Part shown: positions 8,083 to 15,293 of the stretch, in pieces
Layout: each line of letters opens with the position of its first letter
Numbering within the stretch: position 1 is the stretch's first letter
Assembly (NCBI GenBank): GCA_021107945.1
Contig: JAIORV010000007.1
Location: 1-63,576 of the forward strand
Direction of reading: 5' to 3'
Source: Vulcanimicrobiota bacterium
GTDB lineage: Bacteria; Vulcanimicrobiota; JAJTBE01
Length of the DNA: 63,576 nucleotides
The notes under the pieces: generated by a model
Seen by the model: only the letters and a program-made list of their open reading frames with translations
The model's database searches: none
What the model was told of the DNA's origin: nothing
Position numbers and translations under genes: made by a program

Positions 8083-10677
8083 ATGGAAATTAGAAAAGGT
8101 TCATATATAGCAGGTGGCAAGGGAAATGACAGGACCGGGAAATTAAATAAATCTTTAACAACAAAGCAACCGGGAGACAGGGTCTCACTGGGTGGAAAAC
8201 CGGAAAAGCTACCCCAAAAACCTGCAGTGGAAAATGTAAAAGCAACCGGGAATACAGCGAAGAAAACACAATTGGCCAGCGTCACGTCGGGGTTCACGGC
8301 AACGGATGCGGCAGCTTCGGCTGTAACCGGAAGCGCGGGGGCGGCGGCGAAAGGGCTCAACCTGCAGGTAATGAAGAACACCATTGAAAGCCTGAAGAAA
8401 GCTAACGTTTCATTCCTCAAGAAGAAGGGATTCTACATACCTTTTGTAACTGGTAAATTTGCCAAAATCGGCGCCGACGAAGTGGCGAAGGAACTCTCGG
8501 AGGGCAGGGACGAGGACAAAAAGAATCTTCGGGTTCAGCCTCAGGGGCTTGGTATGATGCCCATAATGGATGAGGGAGATGTGCAGGAGCTCGGGGCGTT
8601 TCATCTGACAGGAGCTACAGGCTTATTGCCCCGGAATGAAATTGCAGGATTTCTTAACGACGCAGTTTCATCAGGAATGGAATTAAAAGGATTGTCGGGG
8701 GAAAATCTCGGAGCGTACGGCGCTTATAATTATGTGACCACGGGATGGGAATCGGCCGGGGTCGAGAAACAATCAGTGGATCTCTATCGTGACGGCACAG
8801 CCGTTTTAAGACTCACTCCCGATAAGATACGGGATCCATTTGCGGTAAAGAAAGAATTGAAAGATGCATGGGATGCGTATAATACTCTTGAGAAATATGG
8901 TAGCAAGTATTTGTCCACCGTCGGGGAGCCTATTGGCAAAACCTCTTTTCTCAAGAAATTTGAGATTTTTGAAAAACTGAAGAAAATAGAACAAGGCAGT
9001 GACGATGCAGAAATCGTTTATTCCGTGATTGAAAAGAAAACCGAATCGGGCGAGGATTTTGAGAAGGTTGCCAGCTATTACTTTGATATCAGGAATGAGG
9101 TAGATAAGTACTTTGATACGATGGATGCTCTCAAGGCGTTTAATTATGCAAGAAGCAACCTGAAAGATAATCCCGTGCTTTCGAAAGCTTTTGTTGATAT
9201 TGTCAAGGGAACCGGTGATGTAAGCGATGCAATAAAAGCTTTGCGTCTCATCACAGCCCCGGTGGCAAAAGAATCCTTCAACGACAGGCGTGAGGCAATG
9301 CTAATGCTGACAGACGTCGCCAATAATGAGGGAGTGGAAGCCTATGAACTGGCATCTCAATATATGCTGCCGGGCGAGACAATAAAGGACTCTGCGAAAG
9401 AATATGCGGAAATGAGGAAAGGTCAGAGTTACCGTAGTGGAAAACAGGTTCCCGGAGCTTTCGAATATATGAGAACCGAATTGAAGGACAGCCCGGAGCA
9501 GAGGGAGATATTCAAGGGATTATTTAAAACTATACCAGATAAGTTTAAAGCAATAAGGATAATGAACAGCCTGAAAGCCCCGTTTGGTGACTCGACATAT
9601 AAAGAAAGGGCAGAAATAATGACAGGGCTGCTGAAGTCTGAGGATTCTGAGAAGGCTCGGGAAGATTTCGAGTACATAAAAGGCCAGACGAAAAAAGGTG
9701 AGAAGCTTGTCGATGTTGGCCGCCTCTATGCAGATATGCTCGATGCTGTCAAGAAAGGTTACTATCAAGAACAGGCGAGAAAAGCATTTAAATATGTTCG
9801 AGATACACTCAAACAAGATCCCGGTAAAACCTCCAGCTTCAGCAAGATACTGCGTAAGTCGGATTACACCAGTAATGCCATCAAAACATATGAAACCATA
9901 CAGAAACCTGTTAAGGGCGAGGATTACCAGATGAGGGAGAATACAGCACTGAAGCTTCTCGAACATGGTGATTTCAAGGAGAATTACGAGGTTATATCCA
10001 AACACATCTATTCCGGTGAGACACTGGAGAAAGTTACCGACCAATTCCTGGCAATACATAAGGCAATGGGTAATAAGGAATACTATACCGATGAAAGCCG
10101 GAAGGCGTTTATCGATATGAAGGAGAAATCGAAGAACGATCTCACGAAGTTTGACCGTTATATCAACCTGCTAAAGGAGTTCAAGAATTTCGACCTGGCA
10201 AAGAAGGCGCAGGAGCTTCTTGAAAAACCTGTGAAGAATGAGGGATATGAGGCTCGTGAAGAAGTTCTCCTGAATATGTTAAAATGGGAGGACGGGTCTG
10301 ACAACTCAAGTAAAGACGCAGTTGATAATTACGAAACTCTCGTGAAGAACATGGATAAAGATGAGACTCTCCCCGATGCGCAGAAACGATTCAAGCTCCT
10401 GTTTGATGTCCTGGGAGCAAGGGAGAAGTCGGAAGAGGTCAGAGATGCCTTCTCATTTGTGGGAGAGCATGTCAAAAAGGGAACATTCCCCGGTAAGAAC
10501 TCAAGGGAAGTAACGGATGAACTGGTCAGATCATTGCTTATATCCGACAGTCTTGAGGACGCGAAGGAGCATCTGCTCTTCCAGGCAAATCAGGGCAAAG
10601 ACAACTCTGATAATACCATCAGGCACGAGGATGATTATGTGATAATCGGCGGAGTGAAACTGAAAAAGAAAAAATAA
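8083..10677 (+). CDS. large alpha-helical repeat protein of unknown function
   Basis: 864 residues with no recognised family. The first ~75 residues are polar and low in complexity and carry PGDRVSLGG. A hydrophobic Ala/Gly-rich stretch follows near residue 90. From about residue 340 the chain is a series of four to five imperfect ~120-residue helical units of pattern AFxYxRxxLKxxP ... AIKxxxxIxxPV ... YxxRxExxxxLL ... GExLxxVxxxYxxMxxA. This suggests a superhelical scaffold. There is no signal peptide. GGAGG lies seven bases before the ATG at 8083; the ATG at 8077 overlaps that site and is rejected. The same leader motif and start arrangement occur in the phospholipase D protein at 48716. 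The terminus is Lys-rich (KLKKKK). Confidence 0.8.
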   Translation: MEIRKGSYIAGGKGNDRTGKLNKSLTTKQPGDRVSLGGKPEKLPQKPAVENVKATGNTAKKTQLASVTSGFTATDAAASAVTGSAGAAAKGLNLQVMKNTIESLKKANVSFLKKKGFYIPFVTGKFAKIGADEVAKELSEGRDEDKKNLRVQPQGLGMMPIMDEGDVQELGAFHLTGATGLLPRNEIAGFLNDAVSSGMELKGLSGENLGAYGAYNYVTTGWESAGVEKQSVDLYRDGTAVLRLTPDKIRDPFAVKKELKDAWDAYNTLEKYGSKYLSTVGEPIGKTSFLKKFEIFEKLKKIEQGSDDAEIVYSVIEKKTESGEDFEKVASYYFDIRNEVDKYFDTMDALKAFNYARSNLKDNPVLSKAFVDIVKGTGDVSDAIKALRLITAPVAKESFNDRREAMLMLTDVANNEGVEAYELASQYMLPGETIKDSAKEYAEMRKGQSYRSGKQVPGAFEYMRTELKDSPEQREIFKGLFKTIPDKFKAIRIMNSLKAPFGDSTYKERAEIMTGLLKSEDSEKAREDFEYIKGQTKKGEKLVDVGRLYADMLDAVKKGYYQEQARKAFKYVRDTLKQDPGKTSSFSKILRKSDYTSNAIKTYETIQKPVKGEDYQMRENTALKLLEHGDFKENYEVISKHIYSGETLEKVTDQFLAIHKAMGNKEYYTDESRKAFIDMKEKSKNDLTKFDRYINLLKEFKNFDLAKKAQELLEKPVKNEGYEAREEVLLNMLKWEDGSDNSSKDAVDNYETLVKNMDKDETLPDAQKRFKLLFDVLGAREKSEEVRDAFSFVGEHVKKGTFPGKNSREVTDELVRSLLISDSLEDAKEHLLFQANQGKDNSDNTIRHEDDYVIIGGVKLKKKK

Positions 10678-10762
10678 TCCGAAGTTATTTCCGTAGGAAA
10701 ATTGTTCAATGTGTCTAAACCTTCTTTGAATTGTTCTAAAAATAAGGAGGAAATATATAATC

Positions 10763-11497
10763 ATGTCCGGACATTCCAAATGGCATAACATAAGAGTAAA
10801 GAAAGAAAAAGTCGATGCAAAGAGGGGAAAAGTGTTCACAAGGATCTCCAAGGAGATAATGCTTGCCGTAAAGGAGAGCGGCCCCGATCCTGACACAAAC
10901 TTCAGGCTCGCTACAATAATCCAAAAAGCAAAAGAAGTTAATATGCCCAATGCGAATATTCAAAGGGCGATAGACAGCGCCTCCGGAGAGTTATCGGGAG
11001 AAGGGATAGAAGAGGTTGTCTATGAGGGGTACGGTCCGTTCGGAGTGGCAATTTTCATAGAAGTGGCAACGGATAATAAGAACAGGACGGTACCGGAAAT
11101 CAGGAATATTTTCGGCAAGTACGGAGGAGCACTCGGTGAGTCGGGTTGTGTTGCCTGGATGTTTGATAGAAAAGGTCTCATCATGATTGATGCAAGCGTC
11201 GCTGGTGAAGAAGAGATATTTGAGATTGCTCTGGAAGCAGGGGCGGAAGATATTGAGAAGGAAGGGAATGCTTACCGGATCACAACCGCTTTCGAGGATT
11301 TCTACGAGGTAAAGAAGGCTCTTCAGGAGAAGAAAATCTCCATGGAGTCCGCCGATATTACAATGATTCCTCAAAACGAGATTACACTGAACAAATCACA
11401 GGCGCAAACGATCATGAAACTTATGGAATTCCTGGAAGAACATGATGATGTGCAAAATGTCTTCGCCAATTTTGACATACCCGATGATGATGGATAA
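10763..11497 (+). CDS. yebC: YebC/PmpR (TACO1) family protein
   Basis: A 244-residue protein of standard YebC length. It begins MSGHSKWHNIRVKKEKVDAK, close to the family's near-universal start, followed by KVFTRISKEIMLAVKESG and the GGALGESGCVAWMF segment. YebC proteins have been described as DNA-binding regulators and, more recently, as ribosome-associated factors helping translation of difficult (for example proline-rich) stretches. AAGGAGGAAA precedes the start. It is followed by ruvC, a common neighbour order (yebC-ruvC) in bacteria. The gap of 178 bases to ruvC contains degenerate TTAGAGG/CCCATTTCCC repeats. Confidence 0.95.
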   Translation: MSGHSKWHNIRVKKEKVDAKRGKVFTRISKEIMLAVKESGPDPDTNFRLATIIQKAKEVNMPNANIQRAIDSASGELSGEGIEEVVYEGYGPFGVAIFIEVATDNKNRTVPEIRNIFGKYGGALGESGCVAWMFDRKGLIMIDASVAGEEEIFEIALEAGAEDIEKEGNAYRITTAFEDFYEVKKALQEKKISMESADITMIPQNEITLNKSQAQTIMKLMEFLEEHDDVQNVFANFDIPDDDG

Positions 11498-11675
11498 TGG
11501 ATAAAAGAAGAGAGAAGTTAGAGGTTAGAAATTGGAAGTTAGAGGTGAGGATATTGAAAACCCTCAAAAATCAATTATTGGTTTTCAGTTATCAGCGGTC
11601 ACTGCCGACCGACAACTGACTAATCCCATTTCCCATTTCCCATTTCTTTTCTCATGAATAGAGGCAGGTAAATAG

Positions 11676-12155
11676 ATGATCATATTGGGAATCGATCCCG
11701 GGCTTGCGACAACAGGGTATGGAGTTATAAAGGAAGAAGGGGAGGCTCTTGAATCGCTGGGCTACGGGTGTATAAAAACCAAAGCGGGCGTGGAAAAGAC
11801 AAGACGTTATTGCGAAATATTTGACGGGATTATGGAAATTATGAGGGAGTTCAAGCCTGATATTCTGGCGGTGGAATCCCTCTTTTTTAATAAAAATACA
11901 AAGACAGCCCTCATGGTGGGGGCGTCGCTGGGGATAATTTTTCTTGCGGCGGGAAAATTCGGCATACCCCTGGTGGAATATACACCCCTGCAGGTGAAGG
12001 AATGCCTGACAGGATTCGGCAGGGCAAAAAAGAACCAGATAAGGGAAATTGTTCAGATCGAACTTGAACTGGAAAAACCCCCAACACCCATAGACGCCTC
12101 GGACGCCCTTGCAATAGCCCTTTGCCATTATCATCTGGATGAAATGGATGAATAG
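11676..12155 (+). CDS. ruvC: Holliday junction resolvase RuvC
   Basis: A 159-residue RuvC, the dimeric endonuclease that cleaves Holliday junctions bound by RuvAB. The RNase H-like fold starts MIILGIDPGLATTGYG with catalytic Asp7. The second acidic residue is the Glu in LAVESLFF, and the closing pair is in DASDALAIALCHY. FNKNTKTALMVGASLG is the conserved DNA-binding segment. Length matches the family. ruvA and ruvB are not in the window. The gene is followed by a MITE-like element, not by ruvA. Confidence 0.96.
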   Translation: MIILGIDPGLATTGYGVIKEEGEALESLGYGCIKTKAGVEKTRRYCEIFDGIMEIMREFKPDILAVESLFFNKNTKTALMVGASLGIIFLAAGKFGIPLVEYTPLQVKECLTGFGRAKKNQIREIVQIELELEKPPTPIDASDALAIALCHYHLDEMDE

Positions 12156-12218
12156 ATGAAATTTTTTCCGGTAAAAGGAAAATCCAGGGAAAGGTGAATA
12201 CCTACAATATCTAATATC

Positions 12219-12489
12219 AGGAGTTACGCAATTGTCATTCTGAGCGTTATAAGAAAGAATAAGTTTACTCCAATGACTTTCTCAAAGACGGAATATTCTT
12301 GATGTTCGTGATTCACATAGCGAAGAATCTCCTTATGCCTTGGATTGGTTTGACGAGATCCTTCGCTTTGTAAGACATCGAAGGCAAGTAAAATTCATTC
12401 TTGCCGGGGTTTATCCGGAAAAGGAAAAGATCGTATTCCGCTCAGGATGACAGTTTTACGCATTTTTTTCCTGGAAATGAGTAAGTCCT
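12219..12489 (+). mobile_element. MITE-like 271-bp element, copy A1
   Basis: Non-coding element bounded by inverted ends: AGGAGTTACGCA at the left and, at the right, the complement of AGGACTTACTCA, each followed inward by GTCATTCTGAGCG or GTCATCCTGAGCG. The interior aligns along its whole length with the copy at 34901-35172 in opposite orientation (for example both contain CCAATGACTTTCTCAAAGAC and ATAGCGAAGAATCTCC). It carries no ORF. It lies just upstream of the ATPase pair. Confidence 0.75.
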
Positions 12490-12514
12490 ATAATATATTA
12501 CCAGGGGGCAAAAA

Positions 12515-13795
12515 ATGATAACCCGCATGGAAGCATATAACTATCGGTGTTTTAGAGATCTGGACATCAAAATTTCTCCTTTTTCTATTCTTGTTGGTGC
12601 AAACGGATCAGGAAAAAGCACTTTTATGGATATTTTGGGATTTCTGAAGGATTTGAATAATGATGGTCTATATGAAGCTATCAAAAAAAGAGCAAACTAT
12701 CTTGAAGAGATTTTATGGATGAACAGGGGAGATAAATTTGCATTAGCTGTGGAAATGGAGATACCGGACAGAATTCGAAAGGAATTAGCGGAAAAATGGA
12801 CACATTGCAGGTATGAAGTTTGTATTGGGAGATTTAAATTGAAGTATAAGGAAGATCAATATTTAGATATATTTCAGTACATAAAAAATGAAAGCAAGAA
12901 GAACGATTTAAAAAAGTCCTATAAAGAAATAGAAATCTTATCTGAAAAGCTGATTTTATATGATGATCCAAATGATAAAGGTGAAGATGAACAAAGAAAA
13001 GAAAATGTAATAATAAAAAATATATTAGGAGATACAAGGTTTATTTCAGAAACAAAAAGAGAAGATCATGAGCTTGAATTCAATATAAAAAAAGGTAAAT
13101 CTGCACTTTCAAATATTCCTGAAGATGAATCTCGTTTCCCGGTTTCATTATGGCTAAAAGAAACATTGAGAGATAGAGTTCAAATAATATCTCTAAATTC
13201 TGAAAAAATGAAAACCCCCTGTCTGGCTTATGGAACACCTGAATATACTTCTGACGGATCGAATCTTCCTTTGGTCATAAAAAACTTTAAGAAAGAACAT
13301 CCTGATCAATATAAAGACTGGATTAAACATTTGCAAACATTCCTTTGTGATTTAAAAGATATTCGTATAATAGAAAGGGAAGAAGACAGACATCTTTATA
13401 TTAAAGCCAAATTTAAATTTGAAAAGAACTATCAGATTGAGATCCCATCATGGCTTCTGTCCGATGGGACTCTTCGAATGATAGCACTAACTCTTTTGGC
13501 ATATCTTCCTTATAAGGATTATATTTTTCTTATTGAAGAGCCTGAAAACGGAATTCATCCTTTGGAAATTGAAACGGCATACCAATCTTTATCATCGATT
13601 TATGATTCCAATGCAATGGTCGCCACCCATTCGCCGGTTCTTTTGAGTTGTGCGGAATTAGATGAATTAATATGTTTCAGAAAAGAAAAAGGGGGGCTTA
13701 TTTCTGTGGTCAGGGGGACTGATCACCCAAGGCTCAAGAACTGGAAAGACAGCCCAAATTTAAGTATCCTTTTTGCATCAGGGGTGATGGCATGA
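12515..13795 (+). CDS. AAA/ABC-type ATPase of a probable defence module
   Basis: 426 residues of the AAA_15/AAA_21 (RecF/OLD-like) class. Walker A GANGSGKST is at 28-36. A long charged insertion (about 110-230) would form the arm. LSDGTLRMIALTLLAYL is the signature-like motif, Walker B is IFLIEEPENGIHP (about 338-350), and ATHSP (about 369) is the switch His. The next gene overlaps it by four bases (ATGA), so the two are translationally coupled. The AT-rich, Lys-rich coding sequence differs from the flanking housekeeping genes and suggests transfer. The pair resembles my memory of the MAD3 ATPase and MAD4 genes of methylation-associated defence systems, but the other MADS genes are absent; this comparison is unverified. 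Confidence 0.75.
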   Translation: MITRMEAYNYRCFRDLDIKISPFSILVGANGSGKSTFMDILGFLKDLNNDGLYEAIKKRANYLEEILWMNRGDKFALAVEMEIPDRIRKELAEKWTHCRYEVCIGRFKLKYKEDQYLDIFQYIKNESKKNDLKKSYKEIEILSEKLILYDDPNDKGEDEQRKENVIIKNILGDTRFISETKREDHELEFNIKKGKSALSNIPEDESRFPVSLWLKETLRDRVQIISLNSEKMKTPCLAYGTPEYTSDGSNLPLVIKNFKKEHPDQYKDWIKHLQTFLCDLKDIRIIEREEDRHLYIKAKFKFEKNYQIEIPSWLLSDGTLRMIALTLLAYLPYKDYIFLIEEPENGIHPLEIETAYQSLSSIYDSNAMVATHSPVLLSCAELDELICFRKEKGGLISVVRGTDHPRLKNWKDSPNLSILFASGVMA

Positions 13796-14451
13796 AAGAC
13801 CTTTTAGTTATTACTGCTGATAAAACTATGAAAAGATCCTTTTATATAATTTTATCTAAAATTAACAAAGAATTTTTAAACATACAAGAGATTAACATTG
13901 AAGAGAATGATATATTGAGTCATCCGGAAAATGATCCAGGTGTAAGGAAAGGAGGAGTCGAGCTTTCGAGATCATATACTAATGAATATAAACACTGCCT
14001 TCTTGTTTTTGATTGGGAAGGTTGTGGCAGAGAGAAAAAAAGTTCTATAGAGAAGGAAGTAAAAAAAATAAAAAGCGGACTTTACAGAACAGGATGGGGA
14101 GACAGGGCAGAAGTTATAATTATAGATCCTGAGTTGGAAATATGGATATGGAATAATTCTCTTCATGTGGCAAAAGCATTAGGATGGAAGAGGTGGCGTG
14201 ATTTAAGAGAATGGTTGATTGGAAAAAAATATCTCAGAGAAGATGAAGTAAAGCCTAAAATGCCGAAGGAAGTCCTGAGGGAAGCATTAAAAATCGGAAT
14301 AAAGGGAAAGACACAAAGAAAGGCGTTTTCTTCCGCTATACATATGGAAATTGCAAGAAAAGTTTCATATAGAAAGTGTGAAGATCGAAATTTTGGCAAG
14401 TTGATTTCAACCTTACAGGAATGGTTTCCAACACAAAAAAAGTCTTCGTAA
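13792..14451 (+). CDS. partner protein of the ATPase, possible Toprim-like effector
   Basis: 219 residues, starting within the stop of the ATPase gene. Notable are the N-terminal strand LLVITADKTM, HPENDPG, a buried strand ending LLVFDWEGCG and a second ending EVIIIDPELEIWIW. Acidic residues at strand ends (D in ITAD, DWE, DPE) recall Toprim/DUF4276-like nucleases encoded beside OLD/AAA ATPases, but the canonical early Glu is not evident. The C-terminus has the basic helix SYRKCEDRNFGKLISTL. It resembles proteins annotated MAD4 in methylation-associated defence loci (from memory, unverified). Likely function: the effector of a two-gene phage-defence pair. Confidence 0.65.
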   Translation: MKDLLVITADKTMKRSFYIILSKINKEFLNIQEINIEENDILSHPENDPGVRKGGVELSRSYTNEYKHCLLVFDWEGCGREKKSSIEKEVKKIKSGLYRTGWGDRAEVIIIDPELEIWIWNNSLHVAKALGWKRWRDLREWLIGKKYLREDEVKPKMPKEVLREALKIGIKGKTQRKAFSSAIHMEIARKVSYRKCEDRNFGKLISTLQEWFPTQKKSS

Positions 14452-14460
14452 TTCACACCC

Positions 14461-14499
14461 ACAGGGGATTGGGGATCTATTGCTTTTGCCCCCTGTTTT
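14461..14499 (+). terminator. possible rho-independent terminator after the ATPase pair
   Basis: ACAGGGG and CCCCTGT can pair across a ~22-base loop and are followed by TTTT. It lies ten bases after the stop of the partner gene. The long loop makes it a moderate candidate. Confidence 0.4.
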
Positions 14500-14762
14500 G
14501 CATGGCTCAAAATAAGCTTTTCCAGATGTTCAAATTGCAGGTATGGTCAAGAAATCCTTAAAGGAATTATACAGGATATTGTCAAATTTATCTATGTTTT
14601 TTATATTACATTTTTTTTTACCGGGTACAGATTAAATTATGGTATTTATACAGGCCTCCCACTGTAGGAGAGGTTAACGGTCTCGATATTTGCGGCAGGA
14701 TGCCTATATTATCTTGGCAGGATGCCACTCCTACATAAAGAAGGACTGAATGTTTATAAATC
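14500..14762. repeat. intergenic stretch with GTAGGAG-type repeats
   Basis: No gene. At about 14651-14737 there is a degenerate repeat of the 'gcaggatgcc ... ctcctaca' type also seen near 42010-42090, 44228-44260, 50728-50755 and 52340-52400. The preceding ~100 bases are AT-rich with a T9 run and show nothing recognisable. Confidence 0.4.
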
Positions 14763-15203
14763 ATGAAAAGAGGTATGATCTTGCAATTTACTAAAGTCGG
14801 AAACACATTTTGCATCAGGATAATGAAGGGTGAGGAGCTTGTTGAGACATTAACCGAATTTTTACAGGCTAATAATCTCAAATCGGGCTACATATCGGGC
14901 ATCGGAGCCACCGATGATGTGACACTGGGATATTTTGACGCCAAAACGGGTGAATATAACAAGAAGGATTTTCAGGAGTCTTTCGAGATATTGAACCTGA
15001 CGGGAAATGTTTCGTCTGTTGGCGGGAAGTCTTTCGTGCATATGCATGTAACCCTTGGAAAAGAGGATTTTTCCTGCATCGGCGGACATCTTTTCCGTGC
15101 GAATATCAGCGTAACGTGCGAAATTTATCTCAAAGTGCTGGGTGTTGTTTTCAGCAGGGAGCATGATTCTGAAACGGGATTAAAGCTTCTGGCGTTGAAA
15201 TGA
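14763..15203 (+). CDS. PPC (DUF296) domain DNA-binding-type protein
   Basis: A single-domain PPC/DUF296 protein of up to 146 residues. The family is found in plant AT-hook proteins and as free-standing bacterial proteins that trimerise. Family landmarks are the early strand GEELVETLTEFLQ, GYISGIGATDDVTLGYFD, and the metal-site motif FVHMHVTLG followed by GGHLFRANISVTCEIYL. The ATG at 14763 has no ribosome site. AGAGG lies seven bases before an in-frame TTG at 14781, which may be the real start. The role in bacteria is unclear. It sits alone between the ATPase pair and preT. Confidence 0.85.
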   Translation: MKRGMILQFTKVGNTFCIRIMKGEELVETLTEFLQANNLKSGYISGIGATDDVTLGYFDAKTGEYNKKDFQESFEILNLTGNVSSVGGKSFVHMHVTLGKEDFSCIGGHLFRANISVTCEIYLKVLGVVFSREHDSETGLKLLALK

Positions 15204-15293
15204 TAACCTTTGTTTTTAATTAGATGACATTGAACAAGGATTCAGGATAATCACAATGAAGAAATAGGCAAAGAATGAAGAAATAGACAAAGA

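Noticed and set aside
9520-10059. 179-codon minus-strand ORF inside the repeat-protein gene
   Set aside because: Shadow of the 864-residue coding frame with no own start signals.
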